A stretch of DNA of 6,628 nt from positions 1-6,628 of the forward strand of contig JABMMR010000059.1 of the NCBI GenBank assembly GCA_013205525.1. Reading direction: 5' to 3'. This document shows, piece after piece, positions 1-5,557 of this stretch. The notes under the pieces were generated by a model. The model did no database searches. It was not told the DNA's origin and saw only the letters and a program-made list of their open reading frames with translations. Numbering within the stretch: position 1 is the stretch's first letter; each line of letters begins with the position of its first letter. The position numbers were made by a program, and so were the translations under genes. This DNA is from Burkholderiales bacterium. GTDB lineage: Bacteria > Pseudomonadota > Gammaproteobacteria > Burkholderiales > Burkholderiaceae_C.

Positions 1-1
1 C

Positions 2-1162
2 GAGCCTTTTTATGTGATGGAGATGGCCAAAGCCGCCCAGCGCATCGCGCATGAGGTGAGGAACAGCGACCAGCCCATGGTGTTTCTCAATATTGGTGAG
101 CCCGATTTCACCGCGCCGCCCTTGGTGCAAGCCGCCGCTGAACGCGCCATTCGCGATGGCCGCACCCAGTACACCCATGCGCTGGGTCTGCAACCCTTGC
201 GCGAACGCATCAGCGCTTGGTACGGCTCACGTTTTGGCGTAGATGTGCCCGCGCGGCGCATCATCGTCACCGCGGGTGCCTCGGGCGCTCTTTTATTGGC
301 CTGCACCGCTTTGATTGAAGAAGGCGACGAGGTGCTGATGCCCGACCCCTGCTACCCCTGCAACCGACAATTTGTGAATGCTGCCCTTGGGCGTGCCGTG
401 CTCTTACCCACCGATGCCGCGCAACGTTTTCAGCTCAGCGCCGAGCAAGTGAAAGCCCACTGGAACCCGCAAACACGCGGCGTGCTGCTGGCCTCACCGT
501 CTAACCCCACAGGGACATCGATTGCCGCGGCCCAATTGCGGGCGATTCACAACCACGTGCAGCAACACGGCGGCATCACCATGGTCGACGAGATTTACTT
601 GGGGCTCAGCTATGACAATGCTTTTGCGCACACTGCTTTGGCCATTGATGAGCAGATCATCAGCATCAACAGTTTTTCTAAGTACTTTAATATGACCGGT
701 TGGCGCTTGGGTTGGCTGGTGGTGCCCGATGAATTGGTTCCGGTCATTGAGCGCTTGGCGCAAAACTTCTTTATCTGTCCCAGCACCGTGGCGCAATATG
801 CCGCCTTGGCCTGCTTTGAAGAGGACAGTCTGGCCGTTTATGAAGAACGCCGCGCCGCATTCAAAGCGCGCAGAGACAGCTTCATCCCCATGCTCAACGC
901 CATGGGTTTAACCGTACCGGTGATGCCCGACGGCGCGTTTTACGCTTGGGCCGATTGCCGCCATGCTTGCCAAAAACTGGGCTTACAAGGCAGTTGGGCG
1001 CTGGCCCAACACCTGATGCAACAGGTGCATGTGGCAGTGACCCCAGGGCGAGACTTTGGCGTGCATGCCCCTGAAAACTATGTGCGGTTTTCAACCGCGT
1101 CCTCAATGACAGACTTGCACACGGCCGCCAAGCGTTTGCAACACTTGCTGGAGGCTGCATGA
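2..1162 (+). CDS. PLP-dependent aminotransferase class I/II (5' partial)
   Basis: Fold-type I pyridoxal-phosphate aminotransferase, probably cytosolic and acting on an amino acid and a 2-oxo acid; the substrate cannot be read from the sequence. Counting from the GTG at 14, the motifs are SPSNPTG (Asn164), VDEIY (Asp192, which contacts the PLP pyridine nitrogen, and Tyr195), SFSKYFNMTGWRLGW (Lys223 as Schiff-base lysine, Arg231 for the cofactor phosphate) and YVRFS (Arg358, predicted to bind the substrate carboxylate). The whole catalytic core is present. The GTG at 14 is unlikely to be the true start: the frame is open to the window edge and reads EPFY just before VMEMAK, which fits the conserved N-terminal arm of this family (PFxVMxxxxxA). 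The gene therefore begins upstream and probably lacks only about 10-25 residues here. Its stop overlaps the ybgC start (ATGA), implying cotranscription and translational coupling with the tol genes. Family assignment is firm; specificity is unknown. Confidence 0.93.
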   Translation, partial: EPFYVMEMAKAAQRIAHEVRNSDQPMVFLNIGEPDFTAPPLVQAAAERAIRDGRTQYTHALGLQPLRERISAWYGSRFGVDVPARRIIVTAGASGALLLACTALIEEGDEVLMPDPCYPCNRQFVNAALGRAVLLPTDAAQRFQLSAEQVKAHWNPQTRGVLLASPSNPTGTSIAAAQLRAIHNHVQQHGGITMVDEIYLGLSYDNAFAHTALAIDEQIISINSFSKYFNMTGWRLGWLVVPDELVPVIERLAQNFFICPSTVAQYAALACFEEDSLAVYEERRAAFKARRDSFIPMLNAMGLTVPVMPDGAFYAWADCRHACQKLGLQGSWALAQHLMQQVHVAVTPGRDFGVHAPENYVRFSTASSMTDLHTAAKRLQHLLEAA

Positions 1163-1560
1163 GTTTTGCGTTTCCCATTCGGGTTTACTGGGAAGACACC
1201 GACGCCGGTGGCATTGTTTTTTATGCCAACTACTTGAAATTTTTTGAGCGCGCCCGCACCGAGTGGCTGCGCCATTTGGGCATCGAACAACAAGCGCTGC
1301 GCGAAACCACAGGCGGCATGTTTGTGGTGGTTGAAACCCAGCTGAAATACCACAGGCCTGCGCAGCTAGATGATTTATTGAGCGTCAACGCCACCATGCT
1401 GAACAAGGGTCGCTCCAGCTTGGTGATCGCTCAACAAGCTTGGCGACAGGCGGACACACCGTTATTGCTGTGCGAGGGTAGTATTCGCATTGGCTGGGTA
1501 CAAGCCAGCACACTAAAACCCGAGCGAATTCCCACTTCCATTTTGGAGCGTTTGATATGA
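1159..1560 (+). CDS. ybgC: Tol-Pal system-associated acyl-CoA thioesterase YbgC
   Basis: Hotdog-fold thioesterase of the 4-hydroxybenzoyl-CoA thioesterase family, 133 aa, the usual size for YbgC. The family signature lies at residues 10-36 (YWEDTDAGGIVFYANYLKFF and onwards), with Asp15 matching the catalytic aspartate; ERARTEWLRHLGI follows as in E. coli YbgC. Known YbgC proteins hydrolyse acyl-CoA thioesters and have been linked to phospholipid metabolism at the inner membrane; their exact role in the Tol-Pal system is unsettled. The ATG overlaps the aminotransferase stop by 4 nt and has a GGAGG sequence at 1150-1154, four bases upstream. The stop overlaps tolQ in the same ATGA fashion. Its position directly before tolQ is the canonical proteobacterial order and supports the name. 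Confidence 0.95.
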   Translation: MSFAFPIRVYWEDTDAGGIVFYANYLKFFERARTEWLRHLGIEQQALRETTGGMFVVVETQLKYHRPAQLDDLLSVNATMLNKGRSSLVIAQQAWRQADTPLLLCEGSIRIGWVQASTLKPERIPTSILERLI

Positions 1561-2252
1561 ACCAAGAATTTTCCATTGTTCACTTGCTGCTTAACGCCAG
1601 CTGGGTGGTCCAGGCCGTGGTGCTGATTTTGTTGTTTGTCTCATTGCTCAGTTGGACAGCGATTTTTCGCAAGCTCTTGTCGCTGGGCAATGTGCGGCGC
1701 TTGAACGACGATTTCGAGCGCGAATTTTGGTCTGGCAAAAGCTTGCAAGAGCTGTTTGCTGCAGCTCAACAAAATGCCAAGTTGTCTGGCCCCATGGAAC
1801 GCATTTTTGCCAGTGGCATGCGCGAATACCAAAAGCTGCGTGAGCGGCGCATCACCGACAGCGGTTTGTTGATGGACGGCGCACGCCGCGCCATGCGTGC
1901 GAGCTTGCAGCGGGAAATGGACGCCATCGAATCCAATCTATCCATGCTTGCCTCGGTGGGCTCGGTGTCGCCTTATGTGGGCTTGTTTGGCACGGTGTGG
2001 GGCATCATGCATGCTTTCACCGGCTTGGCGCAAATGCAGCAAGTCACTTTGGCCAAGGTCGCGCCTGGCATTGCCGAAGCGCTGGTAGCCACGGCCATTG
2101 GTTTGTTTGCAGCGATTCCTGCGGTGCTAGCCTTCAACCGATTCTCCCGCGACATCGACCGTGTGGCCAACCGGCTAGAGACTTTCATTGAAGAGTTTTC
2201 TAATATTTTGCAGCGCAATGTCGGCGCCCAAGCCAGTACGCTGACACGCTAA
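1557..2252 (+). CDS. tolQ: Tol-Pal system proton channel subunit TolQ
   Basis: Inner-membrane MotA/TolQ/ExbB-family protein, 231 aa, about the size of E. coli TolQ. With TolR it forms the proton channel that energises TolA. Three membrane segments are visible: about residues 15-37, 131-154 (containing SPYVGLFGTVWGIM) and 174-194 (ALVATAIGLFAAIPAV). A large cytoplasmic loop lies between the first two. The conserved pore-lining threonines of the family are present in GLFGTVWG (Thr146) and ALVATAIG (Thr179). Start choice: the ATG overlaps the ybgC stop and is preceded by GGAG at 1545-1548 with an 8-nt spacer. tolR follows 15 nt after the stop. ExbB is the main alternative, but the ybgC-tolQ-tolR-tolA order argues for TolQ. 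Confidence 0.96.
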   Translation: MNQEFSIVHLLLNASWVVQAVVLILLFVSLLSWTAIFRKLLSLGNVRRLNDDFEREFWSGKSLQELFAAAQQNAKLSGPMERIFASGMREYQKLRERRITDSGLLMDGARRAMRASLQREMDAIESNLSMLASVGSVSPYVGLFGTVWGIMHAFTGLAQMQQVTLAKVAPGIAEALVATAIGLFAAIPAVLAFNRFSRDIDRVANRLETFIEEFSNILQRNVGAQASTLTR

Positions 2253-2267
2253 AGCGAGGGTCACCCC

Positions 2268-2711
2268 ATGTCTTCAGCCCCCTCCCGCAGCACCCGTCGG
2301 CGCAGCATGAGCGACATCAATATGGTGCCCTTCATCGATGTGATGTTGGTGCTGCTCATCATCTTTATGGTCACCGCCCCTTTGATGGCCCCCAGCGTGA
2401 TTGACATCCCAAGCGTTGGCAAAGCCGCAGCAGCACCAGACCAAGTGATCACCATTGAGATCGATAAAAAACTCAAAATCATGGTGAAGTCACGCAGCGC
2501 ATCCGACAAGCCTGGTGCCGATGTCAAGCAATCCGCCACCATGGACAACGTCGCAGCCATGGCCTTGCAACTTCAAGCCGGCAACGCTGCAACGCCAGTG
2601 GTTATCAGCGCAGACAAGCAAATTGCCTATGAGCATGTGGTGAAGTTGATGGACAGTTTGCAACGCGCAGGTGTTCAACGCGTGGGCCTATCGGTACAAC
2701 TTGTCGAATGA
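2268..2711 (+). CDS. tolR: Tol-Pal system protein TolR
   Basis: ExbD/TolR-family protein, 147 aa. It has a short basic cytoplasmic N-terminus (RSTRRR), one membrane helix at about residues 21-39, then a periplasmic domain. The hallmark motif INMVPFIDVMLVLLIIFMV is intact, including Asp24, equivalent to the essential proton-carrying aspartate of TolR. The C-terminal periplasmic segment has the family pattern (VVISADKQIAYEHVVKLMD, then AGVQRVGL). The protein works as a dimer inside the TolQ pentamer and couples proton flow to TolA. A GAGGGT sequence six bases upstream of the ATG can serve as ribosome binding site. The tolA start is only 10 nt past the stop. ExbD is the alternative family name; gene order favours TolR. 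Confidence 0.95.
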   Translation: MSSAPSRSTRRRSMSDINMVPFIDVMLVLLIIFMVTAPLMAPSVIDIPSVGKAAAAPDQVITIEIDKKLKIMVKSRSASDKPGADVKQSATMDNVAAMALQLQAGNAATPVVISADKQIAYEHVVKLMDSLQRAGVQRVGLSVQLVE

Positions 2712-2721
2712 GCTTGGGCGC

Positions 2722-3477
2722 ATGACTGACACCCAAGCCCACTTGGAATTTGCGCCTGCACCTGAAGGCGGCAGGTTTCGCGCACTGGTTTTGGCCTTGG
2801 TTGTCCATTTGTTGTTGGTGGTGGCATTGAACTGGGGAACCTTATGGTCGCAGCAACCCCAGGACATAGGCGTAGAAGCTGAACTGTGGTCTGCCGTGCC
2901 GCAAACGGCCGCCCCCAAACTGGAGGCGCCTCCACAACCAGAGCCCACACCTGAACCCGAACCTAAGCCCGAACCCCAACCCGAACCGGTGGTTGCGCCA
3001 CCACCTCTCAAGCCCGCCCGCAAGCCTGTTATTGACCCGCAAATAGCCATCGATAAATTGAAAAAGAAACAGGAAGAAGAAAAGGAAACCAAAGAGGCCC
3101 AAGCGCGTCTTGAAGCCTTTATGAAACGACAGCAAGTTTTGGCTGGCTCGGTAGGCACACCGGTCGATACAGGGGTGGCCCCTAAGCCCAGCGGCCCCTC
3201 GGCCAGCTACATCGGTCGATTGCGAGCCAAAGTCAAACCCAACATCACCTTCCCCGATGCCTTGCTGCAAACCGTGGTGGGCAACCCCACTGCAGACGTG
3301 GAAGTGACTTGCAGTCCCACAGGAAAAATTGAATCTGTAGATTTGGTTAAATCCAGCGGCAACAGCGCTTGGGACCAAGCGGTGATCAATGGCCTGCGTA
3401 AAACCGACATCTTGCCGCGTGACATCGACGGCAGCGTTCCCACTCGGCTGGTGTTCAGTTTCAGACCCCGCGACTGA
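2722..3477 (+). CDS. tolA: Cell envelope integrity protein TolA
   Basis: TolA links the TolQR motor to TolB/Pal across the periplasm. From the ATG at 2722 it is 251 aa, far shorter than the 421-aa E. coli protein. Domains: one N-terminal membrane helix at about 20-38 (ALVLALVVHLLLVVALNW, with His29 in the position of the family's conserved membrane histidine); a Pro/Glu-rich stretch at about 68-98 with a PEPx tandem repeat; a charged helical stretch at about 104-140 (IDKLKKKQEEEKETKEAQ); and a TolA/TonB-like C-terminal domain at about 162-251 (YIGRLRAKVKPNITFPD, VTCSPTGKIESVDLVKSSGN, AWDQAVINGLRK). Domain II is thus mostly extended proline-rich sequence rather than a long alanine-rich helix. 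The C-terminal domain has a single cysteine (Cys197). The frame is open back to a GTG at 2671 inside tolR, but 2722 places the short cytoplasmic tail correctly before the helix. No strong ribosome binding site precedes it, so coupling to tolR termination is likely. Confidence 0.92.
   Translation: MTDTQAHLEFAPAPEGGRFRALVLALVVHLLLVVALNWGTLWSQQPQDIGVEAELWSAVPQTAAPKLEAPPQPEPTPEPEPKPEPQPEPVVAPPPLKPARKPVIDPQIAIDKLKKKQEEEKETKEAQARLEAFMKRQQVLAGSVGTPVDTGVAPKPSGPSASYIGRLRAKVKPNITFPDALLQTVVGNPTADVEVTCSPTGKIESVDLVKSSGNSAWDQAVINGLRKTDILPRDIDGSVPTRLVFSFRPRD
2944..2991 (+). repeat. 12-bp tandem repeat in tolA encoding PEPx
   Basis: Four consecutive 12-bp units begin at 2944, 2956, 2968 and 2980. The last three start with an identical CCCGAACC; the first is degenerate (CCCACACC). 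The period is in frame with tolA and encodes PTPE, PEPK, PEPQ and PEPV (TolA residues 75-90). Such a repeat can change length by slippage without breaking the frame, and the encoded segment should be an extended polyproline-type spacer. Confidence 0.85.
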
Positions 3478-3645
3478 AGTCAATGGCTAGGCGCTGTCAT
3501 CGGTAAGCCTATGCCAATGGCCTATGGGTGCGACGATGATTTGCGAGCCACGCTGGACAGCGACACCTTCCCCCGAGACTATGCGTTGCCACTGCACATC
3601 GGGCAAGCGATCATTGCCAAGAGCCCTAAGAACCAAGTTTTGTGT
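3478..3645. other. Intergenic region between convergent tolA and response regulator
   Basis: These 168 bases separate the ends of two converging genes. I see no convincing gene and no canonical GC hairpin followed by a T-run on either strand. Weak structures are present: a bulged stem (GGC/TAGGC at 3485-3492 with GCCTA/GCC at 3507-3515), a short palindrome (CGCTG-GA-CAGCG, 3551-3562), and TTGCC (3586-3590), GGCAA (3602-3606) and TTGCC (3614-3618), whose pairings exclude one another. This is where tolB would be expected to start. Confidence 0.6.
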
Positions 3646-4281
3646 TTAAGCATCACTGCCCAATTGTTGCAACCATTGCAGGTAAAGCCCTGTGGCTTGG
3701 GTGCGGTTTTCAACCCCCAGTTTGCGCAACACCTCGCTGGTGTGGCTTTTGACGGTGGCTTCACTTAAGCGCAAATACTGGGCAATGTGACGACTGGTCC
3801 AACCCTTGGCCAGTTGAGCCAAAACCAAGCGCTGTTGTGCCGACAAAGTCTGCAGGCCTTTAGGCGCAGACGTCTCTTGTGCCAGCGAAACTTGCGGCTT
3901 ATCCGACATGACTTGATGCAAGGCTGTCAGCAAAGCAGTGATGAAGGCATGCGAAGGCAATGCTTTATTGAAAAACAACACGCTGTTGGCCAAACAGGCT
4001 TGTTCAATCGCGTTGTCTTGCGATTCCGAAAGCACCAACATAGCGCCTTGGCTGCGCAGTTGACACACTGCGTTGAAGGTGTCCAAGCCCAGTGAGTCGG
4101 GCAAATTCAAATCCACCAACACCAATACCCAAGGCTCGGGCGAAGCCAATTGCGTCAGTGCGGTTGCAAGACTGTTGGCGAAGCAGAAGTGTGCTTGGGG
4201 CAAACAACTTTGCACCGACACAGCGATGGCGTCGGCCATCAACGGATGGTCTTCGATGATCAAGATGCGCGGGTGAGGCAT
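3646..4281 (-). CDS. NarL/FixJ-family response regulator (receiver + LuxR HTH)
   Basis: Two-component response regulator, 211 aa, the usual NarL/FixJ size. Receiver domain at about residues 5-120: acidic pair Glu10-Asp11 (ILIIEDHPLM), phospho-acceptor Asp57 (VLVDLNLPDS), the Ser85 switch position (MLVLSES) and Lys106 (FFNKALP; Ala replaces the Pro that often follows this Lys). The LuxR-type helix-turn-helix lies at about 146-197 (LSAQQRLVLAQLAKGWTSR, then HIAQYLRLSEATVKSHTSEV), the typical DNA-binding signature. It is predicted to be a cytoplasmic transcription regulator activated by phosphorylation; target genes are unknown. No histidine kinase lies next to it in the window. The start is supported by AAGGAG at 4287-4292, five bases before the ATG, within a perfect inverted repeat. 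The gene converges on tolA and lies 78 nt downstream of the transporter gene on the same strand. Confidence 0.92.
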   Translation of the reverse strand: MPHPRILIIEDHPLMADAIAVSVQSCLPQAHFCFANSLATALTQLASPEPWVLVLVDLNLPDSLGLDTFNAVCQLRSQGAMLVLSESQDNAIEQACLANSVLFFNKALPSHAFITALLTALHQVMSDKPQVSLAQETSAPKGLQTLSAQQRLVLAQLAKGWTSRHIAQYLRLSEATVKSHTSEVLRKLGVENRTQATGLYLQWLQQLGSDA

Positions 4282-4282
4282 A

Positions 4283-4303
4283 ACATCTCCTTAGGGGAGA
4301 TGT
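4283..4303 (-). promoter_or_regulatory. Perfect 8-bp inverted repeat covering the response-regulator RBS
   Basis: ACATCTCC (4283-4290), five spacer bases, then GGAGATGT (4296-4303). On the minus strand the right half of the palindrome contains the GGAG of the ribosome binding site and ends one base before the ATG of the response regulator. In RNA this is an 8-bp stem with a 5-nt loop that would hide the Shine-Dalgarno sequence. As DNA it could instead be a dimeric operator. The repeat is seen directly; either function is inference. Confidence 0.6.
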
Positions 4304-4327
4304 ACGCAATTTCTGCCAAGATGACAA
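4299..4327 (-). promoter_or_regulatory. Candidate sigma-70 promoter for the response regulator
   Basis: Read on the minus strand, TTGTCA (4327-4322, five of six matches to the -35 consensus) is followed after 17 nt by TACATC (4304-4299, three of six matches to the -10 consensus). Transcription would start near 4292, leaving a leader of roughly 11 nt that still carries the AAGGAG. The -10 overlaps the inverted repeat, so if this promoter is real the repeat would more likely act as a DNA operator than as an RNA hairpin. The weak -10 makes this tentative. Confidence 0.25.
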
Positions 4328-4359
4328 CACCTTTGCTGAGAAGTTGCGCAATCTTTCAG

Positions 4360-5553
4360 TTATGCCGGGTGTCGACGCGAGGCCCTGAGCAAGCCTATGG
4401 CACACATCAAGCCCGCCACGGCCACTGGCATGGCCACCCAGAAAACGGTTTGCAAACCAAAACGGGTGCTCAGGGCCGCCCCACCCAAGGCACCCACGAC
4501 GCCGGTGAAACCATAGCCAATCACCGCATACAAGGCCTGCCCCCTGCCGCGCAATCGCCCAGGAAAATGCTGCGAAAGCCATGCAATGCACACCGTGTGC
4601 TGAATCGCAAAGGTGAACACATGCAGGCATTGCGCCAGCAGCAACACCCATAACATTTGGCCAAACCCCGCGGTCAGCCCCATGCGAAGCGCCATGAGGC
4701 CAGTACACACACACAACCACGCCGGCAAACTGAGCCAATGCAGCCAACGGCTTTGGGTGAAGAAACCGATAATTTCGACAATGATAGACACCGCCCACAG
4801 CACACCAATCATGTCCTTGCCGTAGCCGAGTTCATCTAAATACAAAGAGAAAAACGTGTAGAGGGCCGCATGCGACAGCACATGAAAGAACAAGGTCGCG
4901 AAAAACCACAGGGTGGGCGGTTGCCGCAGTACTTTGCCAAAACCTGCCAGCGCTTCAGAGGCGTGTGCTTGCTCGCGCACATTGGGCAAACTCCACACAC
5001 TCAGGTTGATGGCGACCAATGTGAACACCGTCCACAAAGGAAAGCCTGACATGCCATGCGTTTCAAACCAATGGCCTGACACAAACACCGTCACCAAAAA
5101 ACCGACCGACCCCCAAAGCCTGATGCGGCCATAACGCCGCACATCCAAAGTGCCTTGGTGGCTGACCAAATGCGCCATCGCCGCCTCGCTCATGGGCATC
5201 ATGGCGCTGGTGTGGGTGAACATCAAAAACAACACCGCTGCCACCCACCACGGCGCATTGCTGAACAACAGTCCGATGGAGCACAACAAGGCCATGCCTG
5301 CGCACCAACGCATAAGCGGCGCACGCTCACCGCTGCGGTCACTTAACCAGCCCCACAAATAGGGGGCAAAGACACGGGTGACGGCTTGCATAGAGGTGAG
5401 CAAACCAATCATCCACAGGCTTAAACCCAAGTGCTTCAACCACAAAGGCAAGTAGGGGTTGAAGAAACCTATGTGGGCAAAGTAACTGGCAGAGAGCGCT
5501 GCGAACGGCACCAATTGACGCCGCGAAACACGCGGCGCTGTGTCTGTGGTCAT
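4360..5553 (-). CDS. MFS transporter (LacY/HcaT-like, MFS_1_like)
   Basis: Inner-membrane major facilitator superfamily protein of 397 aa with about twelve hydrophobic segments. Visible family marks are the loop 2-3 motif GWLSDRSGERAPLMRW at about 68-83 and RRYGRIRLWGSVGF at about 139-152, the latter typical of the LacY/HcaT/nucleoside-symporter-like branch. A polar linker at about 190-207 separates the two six-helix halves, and an RGRGQALYAVIGYG motif lies at 335-348. The substrate cannot be deduced. The frame is open upstream to 5610 inside aroC, but the ATG at 5553 gives a sensible short cytoplasmic tail (MTTDTAPRVSRRQ) before the first helix and lies 4 nt after the aroC stop. No clear ribosome binding site is seen, so translation is probably coupled to aroC. 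The tight linkage implies cotranscription; a role in moving an aromatic or shikimate-related compound is only a guess. Confidence 0.9.
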   Translation of the reverse strand: MTTDTAPRVSRRQLVPFAALSASYFAHIGFFNPYLPLWLKHLGLSLWMIGLLTSMQAVTRVFAPYLWGWLSDRSGERAPLMRWCAGMALLCSIGLLFSNAPWWVAAVLFLMFTHTSAMMPMSEAAMAHLVSHQGTLDVRRYGRIRLWGSVGFLVTVFVSGHWFETHGMSGFPLWTVFTLVAINLSVWSLPNVREQAHASEALAGFGKVLRQPPTLWFFATLFFHVLSHAALYTFFSLYLDELGYGKDMIGVLWAVSIIVEIIGFFTQSRWLHWLSLPAWLCVCTGLMALRMGLTAGFGQMLWVLLLAQCLHVFTFAIQHTVCIAWLSQHFPGRLRGRGQALYAVIGYGFTGVVGALGGAALSTRFGLQTVFWVAMPVAVAGLMCAIGLLRASRRHPA

Positions 5554-5557
5554 GGCA

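Noticed and set aside
14..16. GTG at 14 as the start of the aminotransferase
   Set aside because: The frame is open to the left edge and the residues EPFY just before it match the family's conserved N-terminal arm, so the gene is cut by the window.
2671..2721. GTG at 2671 inside tolR as the tolA start
   Set aside because: It would add 17 residues translated from tolR sequence out of frame; the ATG at 2722 gives a normal short cytoplasmic tail before the membrane helix.
2842..3483. Long minus-strand open frame (213 codons) opposite tolA, and a second one at 2688-3158
   Set aside because: Both lie wholly or almost wholly antisense to tolA and give low-complexity Gly/Phe- or Gly/Ser-rich translations, the expected complement of Pro/Glu-rich codons. 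The plus frame has clear TolA domains.
3485..3515. Possible rho-independent terminator after tolA
   Set aside because: The stem is bulged, the loop is about 14 nt and no T-run follows.
3507..3526. Repeated GCCTATG in the intergenic region
   Set aside because: Two 7-bp copies 13 bp apart, with no further copies forming an array; too short to distinguish from chance.
3511..3768. Plus-strand open frame starting in the intergenic gap
   Set aside because: About half of it is antisense to the response regulator, it has no recognisable motif and no ribosome binding site; treated as a chance frame.
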